Origin: Muribaculaceae bacterium
GTDB taxonomy: Bacteria > Bacteroidota > Bacteroidia > Bacteroidales > Muribaculaceae
Length of the DNA: 64,000 nucleotides
Assembly (NCBI GenBank): GCA_017935045.1
Contig: JAGBIJ010000020.1
Location: 62,001 to 126,000 of the forward strand
Direction: 5' to 3'
The position numbers were made by a program, and so were the translations under genes. The notes beneath the pieces were generated by a model. That model was not told the origin of the DNA and searched no databases. It was given only the letters and a program-made list of their open reading frames with translations. Shown here piece after piece: positions 37,566-45,900 of the stretch (position 1 is the stretch's first letter; every line of letters begins with the position of its first letter).

Positions 37566-38801
37566 ATGAAATCTATACGCGAAATTTTCCGAATCGGTAC
37601 GGGACCGTCGTCGAGCCATACGATGGGGCCGCGTGCCGCAGCCGAACAATTCCTGCATACGCACAGCGCTGCCAAGGGTTTCGAGGTAACTCTCTATGGC
37701 TCACTGGCCGCCACGGGCAAGGGACACATGACTGACGTGGCCATCATCGAGACTCTGGAAAAGAGCGAGATGCCGGTCAAGATTATTTGGAAACCGGACG
37801 TGTTTCTGCCTTACCACCCCAACGGCATGACATTCCGCTCGCTTGACGACGCAGGCTTCCCTACGGACGAATGGACTGTCTACAGCGTGGGCGGCGGCGC
37901 CATCGAGGAAGAGGGCAAAGCGCGCCAGGGACTCGCGGAAATCTATGACAAGGAAAACATGACACAGATTCTCGAGTATTGCGAGCGTACAGGCTATTGC
38001 TACTGGGAATATGTGGAGCAACGCGAGGGTAAAAAAATCTGGGAATATCTCTCGGAGGTATGGAAGACTATGCGAGAGGCCGTAGAACGCGGGCTGAATA
38101 CTGAAGGACGTCTGCCGGGTCCGCTGAACCTGCGCCGCAAGGCGGTAACGTATAAGGTAAAGGCTGACGGATATAAGGATAATCTGCGTACACGCGGTCT
38201 GGTCTTCGCCTACGCATTGGCCGTGAGCGAGGAAAATGCGTCGGGTGGCGTGATAGTCACGGCTCCGACATGCGGATCATGCGGCGTGCTGCCGGCTGTG
38301 CTTTACCATATATGGAAAAGCCGCAATCTGAGCGAGCAGCAGATACTCAGAGCTATAGCTACGGCCGGACTGTTCGGCAACGTGGTAAAGCACAATGCCT
38401 CTATCTCAGGCGCCGAAGTAGGCTGTCAGGGAGAGGTGGGAGTAGCGTGCGCCATGGCTGCGGCAGCTGCATGCCAGCTGTTCGGAGGCAGTCCGGCTCA
38501 GATAGAATATGCGGCGGAAATGGGTCTTGAGCATCATCTGGGCATGACATGCGACCCGGTATGCGGTCTGGTACAGATACCGTGTATAGAACGCAATGCC
38601 TATGCTGCGGCCCGCGCTCTGGACGCAAACATATATGCTTCGTTTACCGATGGCACGCATCGCGTAAGTTTCGACAAACTGATACGTGTGATGAAGGAGA
38701 CGGGCCATGACCTGCCGTCGCTGTACAAGGAAACGAGTACGGGCGGACTGGCCAAGGATTATCATCAGATGTGGGATAATACTGCCGAAAGAGATGAGTG
38801 A
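37566..38801 (+). CDS. sdaA: L-serine ammonia-lyase (single-chain, Fe-S)
   Basis: SdaA deaminates L-serine to pyruvate and ammonia using a [4Fe-4S] cluster. From the ATG at 37566 the protein has 411 residues, with the beta domain first (FRIGTGPSSSHTMGPRAAAEQF) and the alpha domain second, as in E. coli SdaA. The cluster cysteines are visible in TAPTCGSCGVLPAV near residue 240 and CDPVCGLVQIPCIERN near 337. An upstream frame to 37461 lies across the end of the restriction gene and the G-rich stretch and is rejected. The stop overlaps the rnz start by 8 nt. Confidence 0.95.
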   Translation: MKSIREIFRIGTGPSSSHTMGPRAAAEQFLHTHSAAKGFEVTLYGSLAATGKGHMTDVAIIETLEKSEMPVKIIWKPDVFLPYHPNGMTFRSLDDAGFPTDEWTVYSVGGGAIEEEGKARQGLAEIYDKENMTQILEYCERTGYCYWEYVEQREGKKIWEYLSEVWKTMREAVERGLNTEGRLPGPLNLRRKAVTYKVKADGYKDNLRTRGLVFAYALAVSEENASGGVIVTAPTCGSCGVLPAVLYHIWKSRNLSEQQILRAIATAGLFGNVVKHNASISGAEVGCQGEVGVACAMAAAAACQLFGGSPAQIEYAAEMGLEHHLGMTCDPVCGLVQIPCIERNAYAAARALDANIYASFTDGTHRVSFDKLIRVMKETGHDLPSLYKETSTGGLAKDYHQMWDNTAERDE

Positions 38802-39705
38802 TTTCAAGATACATATATTGGGATGCGGATCAGCCAAACCCAATTTGTATCATCATCCGTCGTGTACAGTGCTTAATATCCGCGAATCGCTGTATATGAT
38901 AGACTGCGGGGAGGGCGCCCAGCTTGAGATGCAGCGCCAGCGGCTGAAATTCAACCGGCTCAACCATATCTTTCTTACCCACCTCCATGGCGACCATGTG
39001 TTCGGGCTGCCGGGGCTGCTCGGTTCGCTTAGCCTCATGAAGCGACAAGGCACGGTCACGGTACACACTTTCCGGGAAGGAATCGCCATTCTCCGGCAGA
39101 TGATGGACTTCTTCAATCAGGAGATGTCTTACAATCTGGTATTCCACGAAATTAAGCCGGAGTCTGCGGTAATCTACGAAGACAAGCACATAAAGGTGCG
39201 CACCATAGCTCTCAACCATCGTGTGCCGTGTGTGGGTTATGTCTTTGAGGAGCAGCCCAGACGCCGGCACCTGGACAGAGCAGCGGCAGACTTCCACGGG
39301 GTGCCCGTAGCTATGTACCGCCGCATAATCGCCGGAGAAGACTTTGTGAAAACCGACGGCATAAGAGTGCCTAACGCGGCTCTTACGCGCGACCCGTCGC
39401 CGCAGGCTTCATACGCCCATATAGGCGACACGGCTTACGTCCCGGCTATCGCACAGGAAATAGGGCCGGTAAACGTGCTGTATCACGAGAGTACATATCT
39501 GAAAGAAAATATCCATGACGCGGCCAAACGGGGTCATTCGACGGCTGCGCAGGCGGCAATGATGGCACGTGGCTGCGGCGCCGGACGGTTGCTCTTAGGG
39601 CACTATTCTTCCCGCTATAAGGATGACAGTCTGTTTCTGAAAGAGGCGCAAGAGATATTCCCAGACACTGTCGCAGGCAACGAAGGCTTATGCATATCCC
39701 TCTAA
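38794..39705 (+). CDS. rnz: ribonuclease Z
   Basis: RNase Z is a zinc metallo-beta-lactamase-fold endonuclease that trims tRNA 3' ends. The 303-residue protein begins MSDFKIHILGCGSAKPN and carries the signature FLTHLHGDHVFGLPG near residue 65, a later histidine in ALNHRVPCVGYVF near 140, and the HEST and GHST motifs of the short RNase Z form near 230-250. It is translationally coupled to sdaA by an 8-nt overlap. Its last 4 nt overlap the end of the convergent crcB gene. Confidence 0.92.
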   Translation: MSDFKIHILGCGSAKPNLYHHPSCTVLNIRESLYMIDCGEGAQLEMQRQRLKFNRLNHIFLTHLHGDHVFGLPGLLGSLSLMKRQGTVTVHTFREGIAILRQMMDFFNQEMSYNLVFHEIKPESAVIYEDKHIKVRTIALNHRVPCVGYVFEEQPRRRHLDRAAADFHGVPVAMYRRIIAGEDFVKTDGIRVPNAALTRDPSPQASYAHIGDTAYVPAIAQEIGPVNVLYHESTYLKENIHDAAKRGHSTAAQAAMMARGCGAGRLLLGHYSSRYKDDSLFLKEAQEIFPDTVAGNEGLCISL

Positions 39706-40088
39706 CGCACAATGGAGTGGCCTGCCCATGCCGCTGCAAAGCCCAGCAGAAGAGAGACTGCGGCATAAAGCGCCAGCAGAGGGAATCGCTCTGACTGAAA
39801 CAGCAGATAATTCTCATGTGTGAAGGTAGAAAACGTAGTCAGACCGCCGCAGAATCCCGCGCCTATCAGCAACTTGGTTTTCTCATCCAGCTGCATGGCG
39901 GCGTTGTCGGGAATTCCATACAGCGCTCCTATGATGAAGCAGCCAGTCACATTGACAACCAGCGTGCCCCAAGGAAACACACTGCTGCCCCACCCTGCTG
40001 TCAGGCGGCTTATCCACATCGAGACAATCCAGCGGCATAGGCCTCCGAGGCCGCTGCCAAGAAAGACAACCAATCCGTATCGAATCAT
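39702..40088 (-). CDS. crcB: fluoride channel CrcB/Fluc
   Basis: This is a small dimeric fluoride exporter of the inner membrane. The 128-residue form from the ATG at 40088 has four hydrophobic helices and the family motifs GGLCRWIVSMW near residue 15, GTLVVNVTGCFIIG near 45 and GFCGGLTTFSTFTHEN near 77. A longer frame to 40139 would read through the dnaJ terminator hairpin, so the shorter start is preferred. I see no fluoride riboswitch in the short upstream region, though I could not fold it. Confidence 0.93.
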   Translation of the reverse strand: MIRYGLVVFLGSGLGGLCRWIVSMWISRLTAGWGSSVFPWGTLVVNVTGCFIIGALYGIPDNAAMQLDEKTKLLIGAGFCGGLTTFSTFTHENYLLFQSERFPLLALYAAVSLLLGFAAAWAGHSIVR

Positions 40089-40102
40089 AAGCTGTATAAA
40101 AT

Positions 40103-40138
40103 TGAACACGCCATAACCATCACGGCCAGGCGTGTTCA
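40103..40138 (-). terminator. terminator of grpE-dnaJ
   Basis: TGAACACGCC (40103-40112) pairs exactly with GGCGTGTTCA (40129-40138), giving a 10-bp stem with a 16-nt loop. On the minus strand it is followed by ATTTTATAC. It sits between the dnaJ stop (40172) and the crcB ATG (40088). Confidence 0.7.
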
Positions 40139-40171
40139 CAGGATTTATATATTAAAAATTCAAGCCATAAA

Positions 40172-41365
40172 TTATTCGCCCTGACTCTCACGATGGAAAA
40201 TGTGACGCAGACGCGAGAAAATACGATGTACCGTACTCTGATCAGGCACTACGTTCGGTTTCTCTTTCAGGCTCTCGATAGCCTTGCGCTCATCGTCGTC
40301 CAATTTCTCCGGGACGTAAACCATCACGTTTACCAGTTCGTCGCCACGACTGCTTGACCCATACTGGGGCAGACCCTTGCCGCGAAGGCGAAGTACCTTG
40401 CCCGGCTGCGTGCCGGCCGGTATCTTCAGCCGGGCTTTGCCCTCTACCAGCGGCACCTCGACCGAACCGCCCAAGGCGGCAGTCGGGAAGTCAAGCATAA
40501 GATTGTATATCAGGTCGTTTTCATCTCGTATAAGGTTAGGATCCTTCTCCTCCTCAATGACTATGAGCAGATCGCCATTCACACCGCCGTGTCGGGCTGC
40601 GTTGCCCTGGCCGCGCATGGTCAGTGTCATGCCGTCCACCACTCCGGCAGGAATGTGGAATTCGACAATTTCCTCTTTCTTGACAATGCCTTCGCCGTGG
40701 CAGTCGGGGCATGCGTGATCTATCACTTTACCCTCGCCGTTACACTGCGGGCAGACGCTCTGGCTCTGCATGGCGCCCATAAATGTCTGCTGAACGCGAG
40801 TCACATAGCCGGTGCCGTGGCATGTCTCGCAAGTGTGAAATGAAGTTCCGTCCTTGGCGCCGGTGCCTCGGCATGACGCACATGCCACCCAGCGTGGAAT
40901 CTTCAGTTTCTTGTCAACGCCGTTCATCACGTCCTTGAGCGTGACCTTGACCTTGATACGCAGATCCGCGCCCTTGTTGACAGCCTTGCGCTGACGGCCT
41001 CCGGCGTGTCCGCCAAACGAACCGGCTCCGGCAAAAGCATCGCCGAAGATATCGCCGAAGTGGCTAAAGATATCTTCCATGGAGAAACCGCCGCCACCGA
41101 AACCGCCGAAGCCTCCTGCTCCGCCGCCGAATCCTTGAGGTCCCATATTGTGGCCATACTGATCATACAACTGGCGCTTCTTGGGATCACTCAATACGTC
41201 GTATGCCTCAGCGGCTTCTTTGAATTTTTCCTCAGCTTCTTTATCACCGGGATTCTTGTCCGGATGATACTTGATGGCCATCTTGCGATATGCCTTCTTC
41301 AGTTCATCGGCAGAAGCAGACTTGCTCACTCCCAGCACTTCATAATAATCTCTTTTCTCAGCCAT
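40172..41365 (-). CDS. dnaJ: chaperone DnaJ
   Basis: DnaJ is the Hsp40 co-chaperone that stimulates DnaK ATPase activity. The 397-residue protein has the J domain with YHPDKNPGD near residue 32, a Gly/Phe-rich linker (about 75-120), four zinc-finger repeats of CxxCxGxG type ([32 protein letters not shown]) between about 160 and 230, and the C-terminal substrate-binding domain. It lies 24 bp after grpE in a standard heat-shock pair. Confidence 0.97.
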   Translation of the reverse strand: MAEKRDYYEVLGVSKSASADELKKAYRKMAIKYHPDKNPGDKEAEEKFKEAAEAYDVLSDPKKRQLYDQYGHNMGPQGFGGGAGGFGGFGGGGFSMEDIFSHFGDIFGDAFAGAGSFGGHAGGRQRKAVNKGADLRIKVKVTLKDVMNGVDKKLKIPRWVACASCRGTGAKDGTSFHTCETCHGTGYVTRVQQTFMGAMQSQSVCPQCNGEGKVIDHACPDCHGEGIVKKEEIVEFHIPAGVVDGMTLTMRGQGNAARHGGVNGDLLIVIEEEKDPNLIRDENDLIYNLMLDFPTAALGGSVEVPLVEGKARLKIPAGTQPGKVLRLRGKGLPQYGSSSRGDELVNVMVYVPEKLDDDERKAIESLKEKPNVVPDQSTVHRIFSRLRHIFHRESQGE

Positions 41366-41389
41366 TGGTATAAATGTTTAAGAAGCTGT

Positions 41390-41977
41390 TTACTGGGCTA
41401 CCACCACTTTGGCGTGGCGCAGCACTTTTCCGTTGATGGTATAACCTTTGGTTACCGTGTCTATAATGTGTCCCTTCTGGTCATCATTCTGAGCCGGCAC
41501 CTGGGCTATGGCCTCGTGGAGTTCGGCGTCAAAAGGCTGTCCGTCGGTATTCATGGGTTGCACGCCGTTGGTCGCCATATACTTGACCAGCTTGTTGTAT
41601 ATCAACTCCATACCTTCACGCACAGAAGCGGCGTCATCAGTGTCTTTAGCCGCCTGCAGACCACGCTCGAAATCGTCGACTATGGGCAGCAGCCCTTCCA
41701 TCGCTTTCTGCGACGCATTCTTTATGATATCGGCTTTTTCGCGTATGGTGCGCTTGCGGAAATTATCGAACTCTGCCATAAGGAAAAGATACTCTTTCTT
41801 CTCCTTGGCTACCTCTTCCTCAAGCGCGGCGACCTTTGATTCTATAGTCTCCTCTTCTGCTTCGGATTCGGCGGCTTCCGCCTCTACGGCATCATCCATC
41901 TCGTCTTCCACTATCTGCTCAGGATTCTGTATCTCCTCCTGTTCGGAGTCTTTGTTATATTTGTCAGCTTTGTTCAT
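41390..41977 (-). CDS. grpE: nucleotide exchange factor GrpE
   Basis: GrpE releases ADP from DnaK. The 195-residue protein has a very acidic, disordered N terminus (about 1-50, many Glu), a coiled-coil helix, and the core EFDNFRKRTIREKADI near residue 70 and the C-terminal beta wing with TVTKGYTINGKVLRHAKVVVAQ (21 residues before the end). It is first in the pair with dnaJ. I find no exact TAnnTTTG box in the 129-bp region upstream, so it may use another promoter type, as heat-shock genes can. Confidence 0.95.
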   Translation of the reverse strand: MNKADKYNKDSEQEEIQNPEQIVEDEMDDAVEAEAAESEAEEETIESKVAALEEEVAKEKKEYLFLMAEFDNFRKRTIREKADIIKNASQKAMEGLLPIVDDFERGLQAAKDTDDAASVREGMELIYNKLVKYMATNGVQPMNTDGQPFDAELHEAIAQVPAQNDDQKGHIIDTVTKGYTINGKVLRHAKVVVAQ

Positions 41978-42106
41978 ATCACAGTTGTTTTAATGACTCT
42001 CTACAAAAACCGCACCAAAAACTGTTAAACGAGGAATAAAAATCTGCCCGTCTTCACGTTTCATACAGTATTTCAATAATGTCAACAAAGCAAATGGCCA
42101 TAACGT

Positions 42107-42964
42107 TCATAACGATGCAAGTGTGGCAAACGGGACATCGGCTTTCTCCACGCAACTGGCTGCCTCAATCGGGTCGGCAAAGAGCCCGAAGAAAGCGGAA
42201 CCGGAGCCCGTCATAGAGGCGTAGGCGGCTCCGCATCCGTACAGATATTCATTCAGCCGTCGCAGCGAAGGATGAATAGCGAACATGGATTCCTCAAAGT
42301 CATTGACAAGATGTCCGCGCCATTGTTCGGGCCGCAGACTCATAAGGGCCGCCGGAGCCAAAGCCGGCTCCGACGGGACGACATGGGAGAAAGCCTCGGC
42401 CGTGCTTATGCCCTGCTCAGGCTTGAGTATTACAAGCGTGTAGTCAGACAAGTCGACATCCACCGGAGTAAGAATGTCGCCCACTCCCCGGGCCGCCATC
42501 GGTCTGTTATATATAAAAAACGGACAGTCAGCGCCTAAGCGCAGAGCCATACGGGCGAGTAAGTCGTCATCAAAGGGGCTGCCGGCCATCTCATTCAGAC
42601 CGCGCAGCGTAAATGAAGCGTCGGCCGAGCCTCCGCCCATCCCGGCGCCGTCCGGCACATGCTTTTCCAGCGTGATGCTGACAGGCGGGAGCGACGGATA
42701 ATTTTCACGAAAGATACGCAACGCGCGCCATACAAGATTCTTCTCCGGCGGACAATCCACCCGGTTGCCTGCAGTCTCAAAACTGTCAGTGCCTGTTGCA
42801 GCAGGAACTATCTCTACAATGTCTGACAGACAACCCGGCACTCCGGGGCAACCGCTGCCGCGCCCTACGGGATAAAAGACCGTAAGCAGGTCGTGATACC
42901 CGTCGGGGCGGCGGCTGACTACATTGAGGCCAAGATTTATCTTGGCGTTGGTAAATAGTATCAT
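42107..42964 (-). CDS. ispE: 4-diphosphocytidyl-2-C-methyl-D-erythritol kinase
   Basis: IspE is the GHMP-family kinase of the MEP isoprenoid pathway. The 285-residue protein starts ILFTNAKINLGLNVVSRRPDGYHDL, with the substrate-binding lysine and the DGYH motif, and has the ATP-binding loop VPDGAGMGGGSADAS near residue 105. The C-terminal MTGSGSAFFGLF near 255 is also present. It overlaps the alpha-2-macroglobulin stop by 4 nt and so is probably co-transcribed with that gene, an unrelated function. Confidence 0.95.
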   Translation of the reverse strand: MILFTNAKINLGLNVVSRRPDGYHDLLTVFYPVGRGSGCPGVPGCLSDIVEIVPAATGTDSFETAGNRVDCPPEKNLVWRALRIFRENYPSLPPVSITLEKHVPDGAGMGGGSADASFTLRGLNEMAGSPFDDDLLARMALRLGADCPFFIYNRPMAARGVGDILTPVDVDLSDYTLVILKPEQGISTAEAFSHVVPSEPALAPAALMSLRPEQWRGHLVNDFEESMFAIHPSLRRLNEYLYGCGAAYASMTGSGSAFFGLFADPIEAASCVEKADVPFATLASL

Positions 42965-45900
42965 TTTCTGACTTGTATTTCTTCTCCGGCGGAGTGAGCC
43001 GAAAGCATGGGCGCATACAGACTCTGGAGGGTGGCTATGCCGTTGGCGTAGTCGCCTTCGCGTGACACGAAGCAGTCGTAGGTCAGCAGGAATGTGCCCC
43101 GCGGTAGACGGTACATGTAGAAGTTAGTGTCGTCAGTCTTGACTTCGCGGTAGTAGCCCACTCCGTCTCGCCAGACGTAATGGCTGAGCTGGTCGGCGGG
43201 CGCCAGGCACCCGGCCGAACCGTCGACAATCACGGCGTAGTCTATGTCACGCGCGGAGGTCACGGTAAGCTCGACGCGCACTTTCTGTCCCACCTTCAGG
43301 CGGCCCGAGGCGGGAGCCACGGTCTCGCCGGCAGCGTCCTCGGTAACGACAAGCACTCTCTTGCGGACAGACACGTCGCTCTCGGAGAATTGCTTTACAG
43401 TATTGATGGGAGCGATATACTGAGCCATGACGCCTCCCCAGCTCTGGTGTGAGCCACTCTTTACCACGCGCAACTCCGCGCCGGAAGCCTCGGCAGCGGG
43501 CAGCTGGACCGTGAACGCGCCGGTAAGCAGGTCGCGCCGGGACGGCTCCACAGCCTTGCCGTTAAGAGTCACTACAGCGGGAGCAAAGCTTTCCGTCCAC
43601 TTCGACCCGCTCGTAAGCACGGCGTAGACGACCTCGGCTAACTGAGCCGTGTTGCCCCAGTCCTGAGCCTGACGCTCTATGATTAGCCATTGGCGCAGAG
43701 CGTCGACCATCGGCGAACCGGGTTCAATCTCATTGAAGGCTTCAAGAGCCTGCGTAGTTGTAATCAGCGTATTGTGAGGAGTGAATACCCCGGCACGCAG
43801 ATTGTCGAACCAGGCTCCGCGCTCCGCGCTCTTGGAGGCGGACTGACGCAGCGACTCGAGTATCGACCGGCTCTCCATCGGGTATTTCTCGCGCCACAGC
43901 AGCGTGGCTGCCGTAGCCTTGTCATATATATCATATTTCTTCCAGTTCTTCTTGATGCCGGCGAGCGCTGTCTTCTGCAGTTTCAGGAAAGTGGCGTCAG
44001 TGGACGGGGAATCGAAGAAGGAGCGTATATACAGCCAGTTGAGCATTGTGGACTCGCTGATGTCGCCATATTTCTTATAATCCTTCACTATATCGCTGTC
44101 CACGTATTTCAAGCCCTTAGCCACCATCCGGCCGATCTTGCTGTCGTCGGGCAGATAGCCCATAGACTTCAACATGCCGAGACGCCAGAGTATCTGGCCG
44201 GTAATGTAGGCGGATGCATCCATGCCGGGGCACCAGGACCAGCCGCCGTTGCCGTTCTGAGCGGCTGCTATATCCTCGATGGCAGCACGGACAGCCTGCA
44301 CGTTGGCGGCGGTGTCAAGCAGATTGACGAGGCGCGACATACGCAGCGTCTCGGCTGCGGCATCGTTGACCCAGGGGGTATTCTCGAGGGCTACGATTTT
44401 CAGCTTGGCATCCTTCTGCAGATTCGATACCATAGTGCTGTCGCCGGCTTCGCTCCAAGCTTTCAGAGCCTGACGCAGAGCTGGATATTCGCCGGCCAAC
44501 CCGGCGGCGATAGCGTTGCCGTACAGGGCGTCGGCCCGGCTCAGTATGCTTGCGGACTTGTCGAAACTCATGTCGGGCAGAGCGGTCACGCAATACCAGA
44601 CGGGGTTGTCGCAATACTGGAAAGTGACAGAGGCATTCTTATCGACCTGCGGCAGCTTCATGCTGTACTCGTTGGCCGAAGGAGACATATAGAAAGGATA
44701 GGACTCGGTCACAGGCGTGGAAGAGGGCCGGATGGCAATAAGCGACTGCTCGCCATCGCTGTAGGAGCCGTTGCGGCCCATTACCCGGTAACCTACGAAC
44801 TGGAGGTCGGAGGGAACAGCGAAATCCACCTCTATCACGCGATTGGCTTCGGGCGCCATAGTCTCGTCAGCGTAATCACGGCGTACAAGCACCTTGTATG
44901 TCAGCGGATCGAAAATCTCAATATAGCCGCCGGCGCGGGTCTGCGAGCCGGTATTGTTGAAGATAGTAGCCTGAAGCACGGCCTTGTCGCCGGTGCGCAG
45001 GAAGCGGGGCGCGTTGGCGCTGACCATAATCGGTTTGGAAGCCACGACATCTATAATATCGAGAGCATTGCGTAGGTCAGGCAGATAGCCGAGAAGCTGC
45101 AGCTGCCAGGTGGTATTGAAGTTAGGAGCATCGAAAGAGAGCTCCAGCACGCCATCCTTGTCAGTGGAAAGATTCGGCATAAAGAACGCCGACGGGCACT
45201 CCGCTCCGCGGAACACCTCCTTAGCCGCCCCGCCATCCACGCCGCCGGCCTCAGCCGACTCCGGAGCGGCGTCTTCCATGGACTCCATCTTTGCCATGGC
45301 CTTCGGCACAGCAGCGTATGCCATGTCAATATCCGCCTCCTTATCTTCTGCCATAAGCACCTGATTAGCGCCTAAAGCAGTGGTCGAACAGCCTCTAATT
45401 CTTACAGTGCCACCTCTTCGGAAATAGCTTGAGGAGCCGGCCAACATCTGGCCGTATGTATCTATCCAGGGGGCAGAAGCATACAAAGTACGGAGTCTGG
45501 TCCACGGCTGGACATAGCGGAGATATGCTTTTCCCTCATACATATAGTTGAAATCAACCATGTCGCCGCTGAAATAATTGCTGTTGCCGAGTTTGCTCCA
45601 TTCAAACGGATAAAGTGCGTTCAAAGCTTTGTCACTCATGGTGGCGAGGACGGGCATGACACCTACCGGTGTATTGGCGAATGAATAGCTGAAAGTCCAC
45701 CTTTCCTTTCCGCCGGCATTGATATGGTCTCTGAAACTCAACGTTTTCATCTTTAAGGCATGAGCGGCGGAATCAGGCAAAACTGTGACGTTGCTTACGG
45801 CATTGACAGAATTATGAACCGTAAAGAAACGGACTGTCGCTCTGTCATAGTAGCGGACAGGAGCGTCAACGTCCAACGTGGCTATGCCGTCGGAGACTTT

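Noticed and set aside
39702-40139. Longer CrcB form starting at 40139
   Set aside because: The added 17 codons run through the dnaJ terminator stem and are not part of the conserved family N terminus.
43690-45075. Long rightward frame (461 codons) inside the alpha-2-macroglobulin gene
   Set aside because: It is a shadow of the real gene on the other strand; the composition follows the codon positions of that gene and no family is recognisable.
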